A stretch of DNA of 64,000 nucleotides from Methanococcoides sp. (GTDB taxonomy: Archaea > Halobacteriota > Methanosarcinia > Methanosarcinales > Methanosarcinaceae). Shown piece by piece: positions 37,815 through 47,755 of the stretch. Location: positions 1 to 64,000 of the forward strand of contig JAIORD010000019.1 of the NCBI GenBank assembly GCA_021108275.1. Direction: 5' to 3'. A program made the position numbers and the translations under genes. Below the pieces are notes generated by a model. That model had not been told where the DNA came from and did not search any database. It saw only the letters and a list, made by a program, of their open reading frames with translations. Numbering within the stretch: position 1 is the first letter of the stretch; the number at the start of each line of letters is the position of its first letter.

Positions 37815-38978
37815 ATGGGGAAAAATTTAATGATCGGGATGTTCTCTTGGGAGAGTTTACACTCGATAAAAGTGGGTGGTATAGCTCCGCATGTTTCCGA
37901 ACTTGCTGAAGCTCTTGCGAAGACCGGACATTCAGTCCACATATTTACCAGAAATAATGGGCTGGAGCCATACGAAGAGGTCAATGGGGTTCACTATCAT
38001 AGGTTAGATCATTCTCTCTCTGGGGGAATTGTTCAGCAAATGGATAGCATGTGTGATTCAATGTACTCAAGATTCATTGATGTTACGAAGGAATATGGCA
38101 ATTTCGATATATTGCATGCACACGATTGGCATCCATTCAATGTGGTCTCAAGGATCAAATATGAATTTGGTATACCTTTTATGTTCACATATCACAGTAC
38201 CGAATGGGGACGGAATGGTAACATACATGGGAACTGGTGGGAAGCCGAGGAAATATCCCATAGGGAATGGAAAGCTGGCTATGAGGCTACGAAGGTCATA
38301 TCTACATCACAGCAACTTACAGATGAGATCAAGTTCCTGTACCAGATACCGGATGAAAAGATCTCGATCATTCCAAACGGTATCTTCCATGGAAAGATAA
38401 AAAAGGATGTTGATGCCGGTGAAGTGAAAGAGAGATTAGGTATCCATCCTCTTGCACCGGTCGTTCTGTTCATAGGACGTATGAGCTACCAAAAAGGTCC
38501 GGACCTGCTTGTTGAAGCTATCCCTGAAGTGCTGGATCATCGCTGGGACACTCAATTTGTTTTCATTGGTGAAGGTGAAATGCGCCCTCCCTGTGAAGCT
38601 CTTGCAAATGCTGAAAAAGTTTCAGACAATTGCCATTTCCTGGGGTATGTGGATGATGAAAGAGCCAAGGACTGGTTCAATGCATGTGATATTCTCTGTA
38701 TTCCAAGCAGGAACGAACCTTTTGGAATTGTTGTCCTTGAAGGGTGGGATGCTGAAAGGACCATCGTTGCAACAGATGCTGTCCAAATAATCGATAATTT
38801 CGTAGATGGGATCCTTGTCTACAAAAAACCGGATTCTATTGCATGGGGCATAAAGTACGTGCTTGATGACCTCTCCAATGGCAGCATGAGAAAAACCGGT
38901 AAAGAGCTTATAGAGACTAAATATAACTGGCTCAAGATTGCAGAAAATACAAGTGAAGCATACCTTGATGCTCTCTAA
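37815..38978 (+). CDS. GT4 glycosyltransferase, glycogen-synthase-like
   Basis: This 387-residue GT-B enzyme starts MIGMFSWESLHSIKVGGIAP and has LHAHDWHP in the first half, FIGRMSYQKGPDLL in the linker and PSRNEPFGIVVLEGW in the donor site. It belongs to the archaeal GT4 group often labelled glycogen or maltodextrin synthase. Lying 60 bases after galT and before the GH57 genes, it probably also builds alpha-glucan; its division of labour with the GT3-like synthase is unclear. Confidence 0.85.
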   Translation: MGKNLMIGMFSWESLHSIKVGGIAPHVSELAEALAKTGHSVHIFTRNNGLEPYEEVNGVHYHRLDHSLSGGIVQQMDSMCDSMYSRFIDVTKEYGNFDILHAHDWHPFNVVSRIKYEFGIPFMFTYHSTEWGRNGNIHGNWWEAEEISHREWKAGYEATKVISTSQQLTDEIKFLYQIPDEKISIIPNGIFHGKIKKDVDAGEVKERLGIHPLAPVVLFIGRMSYQKGPDLLVEAIPEVLDHRWDTQFVFIGEGEMRPPCEALANAEKVSDNCHFLGYVDDERAKDWFNACDILCIPSRNEPFGIVVLEGWDAERTIVATDAVQIIDNFVDGILVYKKPDSIAWGIKYVLDDLSNGSMRKTGKELIETKYNWLKIAENTSEAYLDAL

Positions 38979-39043
38979 AACTAAATTATGGCTATCAATA
39001 GTGCTGATGCCATCAATAACATAATAAAATAGGAGGCTTGGGA

Positions 39044-40174
39044 ATGCAGTCGGTTTGCATCTGTTCAGAAGTACATCTTCCTTGTGTGCTAAAGTGGTAC
39101 TGGCCATCGGAGGGCTATCGATCTCCGGAATTCGAAACATATTTTGATCAGCCCAAAATGTACTCTGCTTTAGAAAAAAATGTCCCGGAGATAATCCGTA
39201 CCAATGAAGCTTTGCTGGATTCCATAGATAACGGTGCAAAGTATACCTTTGATATATCCGGGATCTTTTTAGATCAATGTAAGTGGAATCCTGCTGTAAT
39301 AGAATCATTCAAGGAGCTAAAAGACAGGGGTGCCGGTTTTTCAGCATCACCCTATTATCATTCCATATCATCCCTTTTTCCTGATAATAAGGAATTTAAG
39401 GAACAGGTCACCATGCATCGGGATAAGATCAAGGAGATCTTCAATGTCAATCCCCGGACCTTCATAAATACTGAACTGATCCTTACAAAGGAGCTCAGTA
39501 CGATCCTTAAGGAGATGAAGTTCAAGTGCCTTATTTCAGAAGGGTCGGAGAACCTATTGTACGGAAATGATCCAAATCAGGTTTATGATAATCATATACC
39601 AACGCTCTTGCGTCACATACCCTTAAGTGAAGATATAGAGATCCGCTTTTCAGATCAGAAATGGATAAGCTATCCTTTGATCGCTGATAAATTTGCTTCA
39701 TGGATAGCTAACATGGAAGGCGATGTGACCACATTACATTTCAAATACAGTTCTATCCTTTCCCATCAGCAGAATAGAAGCGATATACTTCAATTCCTCA
39801 TCGATCTTCCGGCAAGTTTTGAGAAATATGGAATTTCCATGATAACACCTGAAGAAGCTTTGAAGAATTTTAAGACAAAGGAACTTCCATCTATCATGAA
39901 CAAGTCCACTTCTCGCTATGGGATGCATAATTTGATGGGTAATCACCCTCAGCACCTGTACCTGCATGAACTGATAAGTATCGGTGAGATCCTCCAGTCC
40001 AAAAAAGGTGCTCCTGAATATGATAAACTGAACTGTATCTATCGATACTTGCAGCAAAGTGAAATATTGCTGGAGATGGGGTCTGATAACCAGAATATTG
40101 GTTATGAAAAGGCAGTCAATATCTTCTCCGCACTTTCGGACTTTAAACGCGCAATACTGGAGGTGAAGGTATGA
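39044..40174 (+). CDS. GH57-family protein with altered acid/base residue (likely pseudoenzyme)
   Basis: From ATG 39044, 7 bases after AGGAGG, the protein has 376 residues. It aligns with the next gene throughout. The nucleophile motif is kept (FINTELILTK, E144), but the motif with the acid/base aspartate, FMDYETFGEHQ in the neighbour, reads HFKYSSILSHQ here with K234. The HQP of motif 1 is HLP. Loss of the acid/base residue suggests no normal glycosidase activity, so it may bind glucan or assist its partner. It overlaps the next gene by 4 bases (ATGA). Confidence 0.8.
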   Translation: MQSVCICSEVHLPCVLKWYWPSEGYRSPEFETYFDQPKMYSALEKNVPEIIRTNEALLDSIDNGAKYTFDISGIFLDQCKWNPAVIESFKELKDRGAGFSASPYYHSISSLFPDNKEFKEQVTMHRDKIKEIFNVNPRTFINTELILTKELSTILKEMKFKCLISEGSENLLYGNDPNQVYDNHIPTLLRHIPLSEDIEIRFSDQKWISYPLIADKFASWIANMEGDVTTLHFKYSSILSHQQNRSDILQFLIDLPASFEKYGISMITPEEALKNFKTKELPSIMNKSTSRYGMHNLMGNHPQHLYLHELISIGEILQSKKGAPEYDKLNCIYRYLQQSEILLEMGSDNQNIGYEKAVNIFSALSDFKRAILEVKV

Positions 40175-41373
40175 GATCCGTATGTATGTACTTCCAACTC
40201 CATCAGCCGTATCGTTTGAAGTGGTTCTGGCCGGATGATTCTAAAGGGTTTGAAAGGTATTTCGATGTTGCAATAAACAGGAGTATCTTCGAGAAGGTTG
40301 CCCGTAAGTGCTACCTTCCAGCCACGACCCTCCTGGCAGAACTCGTTGACCAGCATGAAGGCAATTTCAAGTTCAGTGTTTCAATAACCGGAACTCTCCT
40401 AAGCCAGTGCGAAAAATGGAATCCTGATGTACTTGACGTTTTCACCCAACTTGCAGACTCAAAACGGGTGGAATTCATCGATGAGACCAATTATCATTCC
40501 CTTGCAGGTCTTTTCGATGATAAGAATGAGTTTCGGGAACAGATTCGGGAACATCATGAGCTTACTTCAGACCTACTTGGTGTAAAACCACAGGTTTTCA
40601 GGAACACAGAACTCCTTTACAACAACAGTATTGCGGAAACAGTTTCATCCATGGGTTACAAGGCCATCCTTACGGAAGGTGTTGATCAGCTGTTGGACTC
40701 CCGATCCCCCAATTATGTCTACAAAGCAAAGGATTGTGGTCTACCTGTTCTTCTCAGGAACTATAAGATGAGTGATGACATAGGTTATCGTTTCTCAGCA
40801 AGATGGTGGGAAGAGTATCCATTAACTGCTGACAAGTGGGCAAACTGGGCATCCACAGAACAAGGGGATTGTATGAACATCTTCATGGATTACGAGACCT
40901 TTGGTGAGCATCAATGGTCCGACTCCGGAATCTTTGATTTCCTTAGGGCTTTACCTGGTGAGGTCCTTGACAAAGGTCTTGAGTTCAATACTCCTTCTGA
41001 GATCGTCGAGAAGTACGAACCGGTAGGAGAGGTAGATGTCGGGGACTTTAACACGATCTCATGGGCAGATATGGAGAGGGATACGAGTGCATGGCTTGGT
41101 AACGACATGCAGCGTAGATGCTTCGAAGAGGCAAAAATGCTTGGACCTTACGTGAAAAGAACGAATGATCCGAAGCTCATCAGCATATGGAGGCATCTTC
41201 TTACATCTGATCACTATTACTACATGAGTACAAAATGGTTAGGAGATGGAGATGTACATTCGTATTTCAGTATCCATACATCACCCTATGATGCAGCCAT
41301 AAATTTCATTGCAGCATTATTGGATTTCAAATCCTGTGTTTTCAGGAAACTGGCTGAAATGAACAAAGAATGA
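40171..41373 (+). CDS. GH57 alpha-amylase
   Basis: The 400 residues carry all main GH57 motifs: FQLHQPYRL near the start, nucleophile in VFRNTELLYN (E147), acid/base in IFMDYETFGEHQW (D240) and the later YFSIHTSPYDAAINF. It hydrolyses or disproportionates alpha-1,4-glucan in the cytoplasm; no signal peptide is present. It is translationally coupled to the degenerate GH57 gene upstream, which suggests a fixed ratio or a complex. Confidence 0.9.
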   Translation: MRSVCMYFQLHQPYRLKWFWPDDSKGFERYFDVAINRSIFEKVARKCYLPATTLLAELVDQHEGNFKFSVSITGTLLSQCEKWNPDVLDVFTQLADSKRVEFIDETNYHSLAGLFDDKNEFREQIREHHELTSDLLGVKPQVFRNTELLYNNSIAETVSSMGYKAILTEGVDQLLDSRSPNYVYKAKDCGLPVLLRNYKMSDDIGYRFSARWWEEYPLTADKWANWASTEQGDCMNIFMDYETFGEHQWSDSGIFDFLRALPGEVLDKGLEFNTPSEIVEKYEPVGEVDVGDFNTISWADMERDTSAWLGNDMQRRCFEEAKMLGPYVKRTNDPKLISIWRHLLTSDHYYYMSTKWLGDGDVHSYFSIHTSPYDAAINFIAALLDFKSCVFRKLAEMNKE

Positions 41374-41395
41374 TCCTTGAAAAGGAGGGATATAT

Positions 41396-43339
41396 TTGAT
41401 CAGGCATCCAAATGCTATACTCGGCAATGATGAACTGCTTGTATCAATGGGTGAAAAAGGCAATCTTCTGGGATATTTTTACCCAAGGAGAGATTGGGCT
41501 CAACATCTTGTAGAGTCCAAAGCCTGCATTTACACAGGGGGGAATCTACTATGGACGGATTCTCCTGAATGGACCTCTAAACAGGAATATGTGGATGGTA
41601 CGGATGTGATCTCAACCCATCTGTCCCATTTTTCCGGTGTTGAAGTATCAATTCATGACTTTATGCATAAGGAAATGCCTGTCCTTGTACGAAAGTATGA
41701 GATCACATCAAAAGAGCATATCAGTGGCAAATTCTATTATTATTCTAATTTTCAGGCAGGTGAGACCCATCTGAGAAACTCTGCTTTTTGTGATCCTAAT
41801 GCCAGTCTGCTTGTTCAATACATGCAGAACTTCTACATTGGTACATCAAGTGCTCCGAAATTTGAGGAGTGGCAGGTTGGTAAGATACAGGAGAATGGGT
41901 GGGTGGCAAGTGCTAGAAGTGATATGGAGGATGGTAGTCTCCAGCAAAATGTCGAAGAGATCGGTGATCTGGACAGTTCGATCGGGTGGGAGCTTAACCT
42001 CTTGCCTGGTGAAAGTACCACGATCACGCTTTTTATCGGTATTTCTTCAGAAAGACAGTTGATATACGACCTGCTGGCTGATGTTCTGGAACAGTCCTCT
42101 GCTGACATAATTCATGGATATGAAGATCGTTCAGCTCGATGGTTATCAAAAAAGCGAGCTTTAGAATTATCCGCACTGGAAGATGATCCCCTTTTCAAAA
42201 AAGAGGTGACTAGCTTATACGTTCGCTCATTGCTCTCTCTGAACTTACTGAATGACCCTGATGAGGGATCATTTGTAGCTTCCCCTGAGTTCGACCCTGC
42301 TTTTGAGATGTGTGGTGGATATGGGTTCTGCTGGAACAGGGACTCGGTAGAAGTCGTTCTTGCTCTATTGAATGCTGGTTATCCTGAATTTGCGGCAAAG
42401 TTCTTTGAATGGTGTAAAAGAACACAACTTCCAAATGGTTCGTGGTTCCAGAGGTACTGGCTTGATGGAAAGGAAGCTCCTTCCTGGGGTAATTTTGATG
42501 ATTCGACCCAGATTGATGAGACCGGTTCAACGCTTTATGCGTTTGATCAATATTACCTAAAACTGGAAGTGTCTGAAAGAGCTGAATTCCTTAAAACCAT
42601 TTGGGAAACGGTGCGTAGAGGTTCAGAATATCTCATGGGAAGGACTGTCCAGGGGCTTCACGATCCATGCAGGTGCCTGTGGGAATCCGATAAAGGCATA
42701 TTCAGTTATACGAATGCTGCTATCTATGCCGGTCTGAAAGGTTCTGCTCATCTGGCCGGGGAAAATGGTGAACCGATATTTGCAGAAAAATGGTTCGATA
42801 GGGCTGAACTGGTCAGGAAGGAGACCATTGAGAAACTGTGGCTTGAGGAAGGCTATTTTTCCCGTGGCATCATTGACAACAATATCCACAGGACCGTGGA
42901 TTCGAGTATTGTCGGCACTTTTATTCCCTTTTCTCTTCTTTCACCGAACGATCCTGATGAAAAGGCCATGATACTCTCAATGATAGAGCATATTGAAAAT
43001 GCTCTCAGGATTCCGGTCAATGGATATTTTGGGATCAAACGTTATGAAAATGACAGCTATATAGGTGGTAATCCCTGGGTAGTTACAACATTATGGCTTT
43101 CCCGTGCCTTGCTCACTCTTGCTGTATCGCTGAGGAACAAGGATGATGAATATGACCTGCTGGTGAATAAGGCAATTGAATACATTAAATGGACAATTAG
43201 AAGCACTACCAGCACCGGTCTTTTGTCCGAGCAAGTGGATAAGAACACCGGGCAAGCTACATGGGCCAGACCTTTAGGCTGGAGCTGTGCACTATTTATC
43301 GAAAATGCTCTGCTTCTGAATGAATTGAAAAAAGCGTGA
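41396..43339 (+). CDS. GH15 glucoamylase-like glycosidase
   Basis: The 647 residues have an N-terminal beta-sandwich (to about 270) and an alpha/alpha-barrel typical of archaeal GH15. Motifs include MCGGYGFCWNRDSVEVVLAL and a carboxylate-rich loop STQIDETGSTLYA carrying a likely acid; the base would be in the C-terminal third. It releases glucose or trims ends of alpha-glucans. No signal peptide, so it is cytoplasmic. TTG at 41396 is chosen because AAAGGAGGG precedes it by 7 bases. Confidence 0.87.
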   Translation: MIRHPNAILGNDELLVSMGEKGNLLGYFYPRRDWAQHLVESKACIYTGGNLLWTDSPEWTSKQEYVDGTDVISTHLSHFSGVEVSIHDFMHKEMPVLVRKYEITSKEHISGKFYYYSNFQAGETHLRNSAFCDPNASLLVQYMQNFYIGTSSAPKFEEWQVGKIQENGWVASARSDMEDGSLQQNVEEIGDLDSSIGWELNLLPGESTTITLFIGISSERQLIYDLLADVLEQSSADIIHGYEDRSARWLSKKRALELSALEDDPLFKKEVTSLYVRSLLSLNLLNDPDEGSFVASPEFDPAFEMCGGYGFCWNRDSVEVVLALLNAGYPEFAAKFFEWCKRTQLPNGSWFQRYWLDGKEAPSWGNFDDSTQIDETGSTLYAFDQYYLKLEVSERAEFLKTIWETVRRGSEYLMGRTVQGLHDPCRCLWESDKGIFSYTNAAIYAGLKGSAHLAGENGEPIFAEKWFDRAELVRKETIEKLWLEEGYFSRGIIDNNIHRTVDSSIVGTFIPFSLLSPNDPDEKAMILSMIEHIENALRIPVNGYFGIKRYENDSYIGGNPWVVTTLWLSRALLTLAVSLRNKDDEYDLLVNKAIEYIKWTIRSTTSTGLLSEQVDKNTGQATWARPLGWSCALFIENALLLNELKKA

Positions 43340-43383
43340 AAGAGTTCGAGTTCGAACTGAATATATCTTAAGGTGTAATTCGG

Positions 43384-45366
43384 ATGTCCTCATATACAAT
43401 AAACAATGATGAATTCGATCATGCTTCTGCTATTTCCCGGGAATGGCTTATCACGAACGGTATCGGAGGTTATGCATCATCTACTATCATTGGTGAGAAT
43501 TCCAGAAAATACCATGGTCTACTGATCGCTTCTGCAAATCCTCCGGTCGACCGTAGGGTACTGCTTTCTTCCCTTGATGAAGAGCTCATTGTTGGAAATG
43601 AGGTCTATCGTCTTGCAGCCCACAGGTATCCCAATACATTGTATCCTTCCGGTTTCAAATATCTCGAGCGTTTTTCTGCTTCTCCGCTACCAACCTTTGA
43701 GTACAGTATCGGGAACATTAAACTGATAAAGAATATCTTCATGATCCATGGGCAGAACACCACAATTGTCAGGTACAAACTAATAAATCCTGATAATGAG
43801 GACCTCGTTTTCCGTATATTGCCTCTTGTGACCAACAGGGATTTCCACCAGCTTAAAAGGGCAGATGAGGTCAGTTTTAGTGAAAGGCATGATGCTTCAG
43901 GAGTTCAGTTGAGAACTGTTGATGGTGTTCTGCAACTGCGGTCCAATATGCAATATGAACAGGAATCACAATGGTACTATAATTTAGAATATGATACTGA
44001 ACGTGAGCGAGGGGAAGCTTATCAGGAAGATCTCTATAACCCTGGTCATTTTGAAAGACAGGTCTCGGATCATGTGAGTGAAATGTATGTTGTAGCTTCG
44101 ACCTCTGTTTCAGAAAATATGGAATTCGATATCGAACTTGTTAATTTTGAATATGAAAGGGAACTTTCAAGGCAAAGCTCTCTGCAGGACTGCTGCAATT
44201 TAACAGATGATCTCGCACAGAAGCTCGTCAGTGCTGCAGACTCTTTCATTGTACAACGAAACTCTACCAGTTCAAAAACGATACTCGCAGGTTATCACTG
44301 GTTTGCGGATTGGGGACGGGATGCGATGATCTCGCTTCCGGGGCTTACTCTTGTAACAGGAAGGTTCAATGATGCAAAAGCTATTCTGACCACCTTTTCT
44401 GAAAATTGTTCACAAGGCCTCATGCCAAACCGTTTTTCAGATGACGGGCTTTCTCCTACGGATTACAATACAGTCGATGCTTCACTCTGGTTCATCCATT
44501 CCCTTGGGCGATATTATTCCTATACCAGGGATATCGAATTTGTTAAGAAGATGTGGGATACGGTTGGATCAATTATCCACAAATACATCGAAGGGACCTT
44601 ATACGGTATCCGTATGGATGAGGATGGACTCATTGAGCAGGAAGGGCAGCTTACTTGGATGGATGTGAAGGTCGGTGATAGGGAGATCACACCAAGAGCT
44701 GGAAAAGCATGCGAGATAAACGCTTTGTGGTATAATTCCCTCTGTATTGCCAACTGGCTGGGGGAATTGATAGGTGCAGACACAAAGCAGTATCTTGAAA
44801 CCTCTCAATTGGTAAAGAACAACTTCGTTGATACTTTCTGGAACCCGACGGAGAAGTGTCTTTATGATTACATATCTGTGAATGAGGATATGTCTGTCAG
44901 TAAAGATGCATCTATCAGGCCGAACCAGATATTTGCAGTTTCATTACCTTACACGATGCTTGATCCTGAAAAGGAGAAAATGATCGTTGAAAGGGTGACT
45001 GAAGAACTCCTAACTCCTTATGGTCTGAGGACCTTATCACCGGCTGACAGCCAGTATATCGGAAGATACAGAGGTGACAGGGATTCCCGGGACCGTGCAT
45101 ATCATAATGGCACGGTCTGGCCCTGGCTACTTGGACCATTCGTGGCTGCATATGCAAAGGTACACGACAGTTCTCCCTCAAGTCTGGAATATTGCAGGCA
45201 ATTGTTGCTCAATTTTGGATCCCATTTTGATGAGGCTGGAATAGGAACAATTTCCGAGATATTTGATGGTGATATCCCGCACAGACCAGATGGATGCATT
45301 TCCCAGGCATGGAGCGTGGCTGAGATATTACGGGCCTATGTTGAAGATGTGAATATTCAAAGTTAA
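43384..45366 (+). CDS. Glycogen debranching enzyme (amylo-alpha-1,6-glucosidase, GH133)
   Basis: The 660 residues have the N-terminal GDE domain (WLITNGIGGYASSTIIGENS, KYHGLLIAS) and the C-terminal (alpha/alpha)6 barrel with ILAGYHWFADWGRDAMISLPG, YNTVDASLWF and YHNGTVWPWLLGP. It removes alpha-1,6 branch stubs during glycogen use. It is the last gene of the operon, 44 bases after the GH15 gene. Confidence 0.92.
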   Translation: MSSYTINNDEFDHASAISREWLITNGIGGYASSTIIGENSRKYHGLLIASANPPVDRRVLLSSLDEELIVGNEVYRLAAHRYPNTLYPSGFKYLERFSASPLPTFEYSIGNIKLIKNIFMIHGQNTTIVRYKLINPDNEDLVFRILPLVTNRDFHQLKRADEVSFSERHDASGVQLRTVDGVLQLRSNMQYEQESQWYYNLEYDTERERGEAYQEDLYNPGHFERQVSDHVSEMYVVASTSVSENMEFDIELVNFEYERELSRQSSLQDCCNLTDDLAQKLVSAADSFIVQRNSTSSKTILAGYHWFADWGRDAMISLPGLTLVTGRFNDAKAILTTFSENCSQGLMPNRFSDDGLSPTDYNTVDASLWFIHSLGRYYSYTRDIEFVKKMWDTVGSIIHKYIEGTLYGIRMDEDGLIEQEGQLTWMDVKVGDREITPRAGKACEINALWYNSLCIANWLGELIGADTKQYLETSQLVKNNFVDTFWNPTEKCLYDYISVNEDMSVSKDASIRPNQIFAVSLPYTMLDPEKEKMIVERVTEELLTPYGLRTLSPADSQYIGRYRGDRDSRDRAYHNGTVWPWLLGPFVAAYAKVHDSSPSSLEYCRQLLLNFGSHFDEAGIGTISEIFDGDIPHRPDGCISQAWSVAEILRAYVEDVNIQS

Positions 45367-45489
45367 CACTAATTGGAAAAATAGTAACTCGATAAAATGC
45401 GATTGAAGATAAAAAAGGGAGAATTGGTATCAGTTGCTTGTGATCATAAATTTGTAAAGTGGAGATCAATAAAAAGGCGATGAAGTAAA

Positions 45490-45518
45490 GGAGTTTCCGG
45501 TCTTACGGAAGGCTCCTC
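45490..45518 (-). terminator. Hairpin after membrane gene copy 2
   Basis: GGAGTTTCCG and CGGAAGGCTCC pair around GTCTTA, just downstream of the stop at 45522 on the minus strand. It may also end the rightward glycogen operon. The same structure is at 33797. Confidence 0.5.
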
Positions 45519-45521
45519 TAC

Positions 45522-45689
45522 TTAGAAGAGGTTAGCATAAGATGAGAGTCTGAGGAATGCCATCAGGGCAATGGATACTGTAAGGGTGGCGATGAATGCT
45601 CCGTTACCATCAATCTTAAGTCCTCTATTTGTCCATTCAAGGATACTGTCTTCTTCATCCATTGTAGTGCCTGCATAGTATGTTTCCAT
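45522..45689 (-). CDS. 55-residue membrane protein, copy 2
   Basis: The protein METYYAGTTMDEEDSILEWT plus one C-terminal helix (GAFIATLTVSIALMAFL) differs from the copy at 33830-33997 in only about five residues. Changes between the genes are mostly at third positions, so the protein is under selection. The GGAGGAA ribosome site, the two palindromes upstream and the terminal hairpin are all kept. The function is unknown. Confidence 0.75.
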   Translation of the reverse strand: METYYAGTTMDEEDSILEWTNRGLKIDGNGAFIATLTVSIALMAFLRLSSYANLF

Positions 45690-45732
45690 TTCTTATTTCC
45701 TCCTGGTTTTATGGGCAATGAGTATATATCAC

Positions 45733-45769
45733 GATTAATCATTGCACACATCTATAATGATTAATCATT
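45733..45769. promoter_or_regulatory. Paired palindromes upstream of membrane gene copy 2
   Basis: GATTAATCAT (45733-45742) and AATGATTAATCATT (45756-45769) repeat the arrangement at 34041-34077, with identical palindromes and the same spacing. Confidence 0.6.
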
Positions 45770-45784
45770 TATTAATGTTTCGGA

Positions 45785-46116
45785 GTAAAGAAATATTTGT
45801 CTTGTTCATATTTATCAAGATCACAATATCCTCGCACAGAAAGTCTGGGATATTAGTAAATGAAAAAAGTGTACCCAGCACTATTGAAAAGAACGAGGTT
45901 TTTGAGGCAATAATAGATCACTTTGATGAACAGAATTGAGAAGAACGAAGTACTTGAAGTGATTATTTTATACTTCATCAGTTGAACAACTAGGCCATAG
46001 GCTCTGAGTTGAATGCATACTAAATATTCGTTTAGCAGGTAACACAGATGGAAAACCATCTGCGTTTATCTATTGTTGATCAAATGATACCAGATATCTT
46101 GAGAAGTAAATTTGGA
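45785..46116. other. No supported gene
   Basis: An AT-rich stretch beyond the palindromes. The plus frame KSVPSTIEKNEVFEAIIDHFDEQN ending at 45939 may be the tail of a lost gene, but nothing else supports it. Confidence 0.3.
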
Positions 46117-46962
46117 TCAGCTATCATTGGTCCGGTTTCTGGTTGGTGCAGCAAGTGCTCCAAAACCATTTCCAATTAAATTTCCATAGACTGACTGGGT
46201 TGGTGCTATCCAGACCTTCCCTGTACCTTCAAATGTTTGTAGCATTCCTTCTCCACTTGTTAAAGCACCAACAAGGTTCTTTGTTGATTTCTGAACGCTA
46301 TAGTTAATTGAAGCAGACCTCAGGAATGCAAAATTTCCATCAACTTGAAGTTTTTCATTTTCCATTTCATACTTTACCACTTCACACATGGGGACTGGGA
46401 TCTCAAGAACACATAATCCACTTCCTGTTATTTTGGTCTGGAACCAACCTTCGCTGCCAAAAAGACCTGAGGATAGGTTCCTTTGGTTTTCAACTCCAAT
46501 CTTAAGGGTTTCTTCACAGCAATAAAAAAGACCTTTATCAACAACAATCGAATCATTGTTCAATTCAACAATTATGAAGTGACCAAAACTGGGCTCAAGA
46601 AATATCTCGCCAGTTCCCTTATAGTGCGGCTTAAAAATAGATTCATTGGTTAACTTGTTCTTGACAAGTTTTTTGGCAAACCCTCCCACACCCCCGGTCT
46701 TTGACTCAGCAGTTATGTTTCCTTTATGGAAATGAAGAGTTCCAGCTTCAGTTAATAGTCCGCCATCATCAAGGCTTATCTTTACCTGTTTAAGGGACAT
46801 TCCTGCATTCTGGATATAAAATAAGTTTTTTGCAAGACCCTGGTCTTTGCTTCCTTTAAGGGATTTATATTCAAGTATCTCTACTTTAATACCATCTTTC
46901 TCAATAGAATCGATCACATTGGTGTTTTCATAAAATTGCTCGCTCATTTTATCCATCCACAT
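46117..46962 (-). CDS. AIM24-family protein
   Basis: The 281 residues show the AIM24/DUF124 tubby-like beta fold: QNAGMSLKQVKISLDDGGL, MLQTFEGTGKVWIAPTQS and GSGLCVLEIPVP. Members are linked to membranes or mitochondria in eukaryotes, while the role in archaea is unknown. ATG codons at 46962, 46956 and 46947 compete; MSEQF at 46947 is plausible. The gene stands alone, with AT-rich spacers on both sides. Confidence 0.82.
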   Translation of the reverse strand: MWMDKMSEQFYENTNVIDSIEKDGIKVEILEYKSLKGSKDQGLAKNLFYIQNAGMSLKQVKISLDDGGLLTEAGTLHFHKGNITAESKTGGVGGFAKKLVKNKLTNESIFKPHYKGTGEIFLEPSFGHFIIVELNNDSIVVDKGLFYCCEETLKIGVENQRNLSSGLFGSEGWFQTKITGSGLCVLEIPVPMCEVVKYEMENEKLQVDGNFAFLRSASINYSVQKSTKNLVGALTSGEGMLQTFEGTGKVWIAPTQSVYGNLIGNGFGALAAPTRNRTNDS

Positions 46963-47279
46963 ATTTCGATAAGAGTTGTTTGCAGGAATTCAATAGAATA
47001 TAACTATTCTTTTACAGCTGTCAACCAAATTATCATTTTAAATATTAATTAATAAAAGAAAATTATAAGTATATAAATAATTCTGAAAAATTCAGACTTA
47101 AATGGTTTTTATTATACAGTTAGGTATATACACAACCCATAATTAAAAAACGTAATAAGTTCCAAACTCCTAAATAAATTATACGTGACAAAATGAGCAT
47201 TTAGTACCCTGACTCAAACAGATAAATAATTCAATGCTTAACTGCTCGTCAATACATACTGAACTTACAAAAAATACAG
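46963..47279. other. No gene seen in divergent AT-rich spacer
   Basis: The spacer holds long A/T tracts. Promoters of both flanking genes must lie here, but no element stands out. Confidence 0.35.
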
Positions 47280-47720
47280 GTGGTAGATATGGCAGATAAT
47301 GATTTTCCGGCACCAAGTGAGGGTTTTGTGCTCACACATACGTTGATAGTGAGTGATGTTAAGACTTCGTGCGAATGGTACAAGAAAATGTTTGACGGCA
47401 AGGTGGTCATGGAGCCCAGTGCTGATGGTACCCCGTGCATTATGAAAGTGGCAAATAGTTGGATCATACTCAATTTTGGTGGCGGCGAGCCGACGGATGA
47501 CAAGCCCGATACCATCGTTGGCGTGAAGCAAGATCATGATATTTTGAGTGCGTTCTTAAATGTTCGAGTGGCTGATCTTCAAGAGTTTTATGAATCACGA
47601 AAGAAACGCGGAGCTAAATTTATAACAGAGCCCAAAGATCACAGTGCTGAATATCGTTGCTATATGGTAGACCCAGACGGCTACTTGATAGAAGTCGGTG
47701 AAGCTAAGTCTCGTGAATAA
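47280..47720 (+). CDS. VOC-family (glyoxalase/bleomycin resistance-like) protein
   Basis: The 146 residues hold a paired beta-alpha-beta-beta-beta fold: LTHTLIVSDVKTSCEWYKKM at the start and YRCYMVDPDGYLIEVGEA at the end, where H and E are probable metal ligands. GTG at 47280 or ATG at 47289 may start it. It could be a lactoylglutathione-lyase-like enzyme or resistance protein; the substrate is unknown. Confidence 0.8.
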   Translation: MVDMADNDFPAPSEGFVLTHTLIVSDVKTSCEWYKKMFDGKVVMEPSADGTPCIMKVANSWIILNFGGGEPTDDKPDTIVGVKQDHDILSAFLNVRVADLQEFYESRKKRGAKFITEPKDHSAEYRCYMVDPDGYLIEVGEAKSRE

Positions 47721-47755
47721 TTTTGCACTCGGTGGATCATCTGATCCACTTTAAC

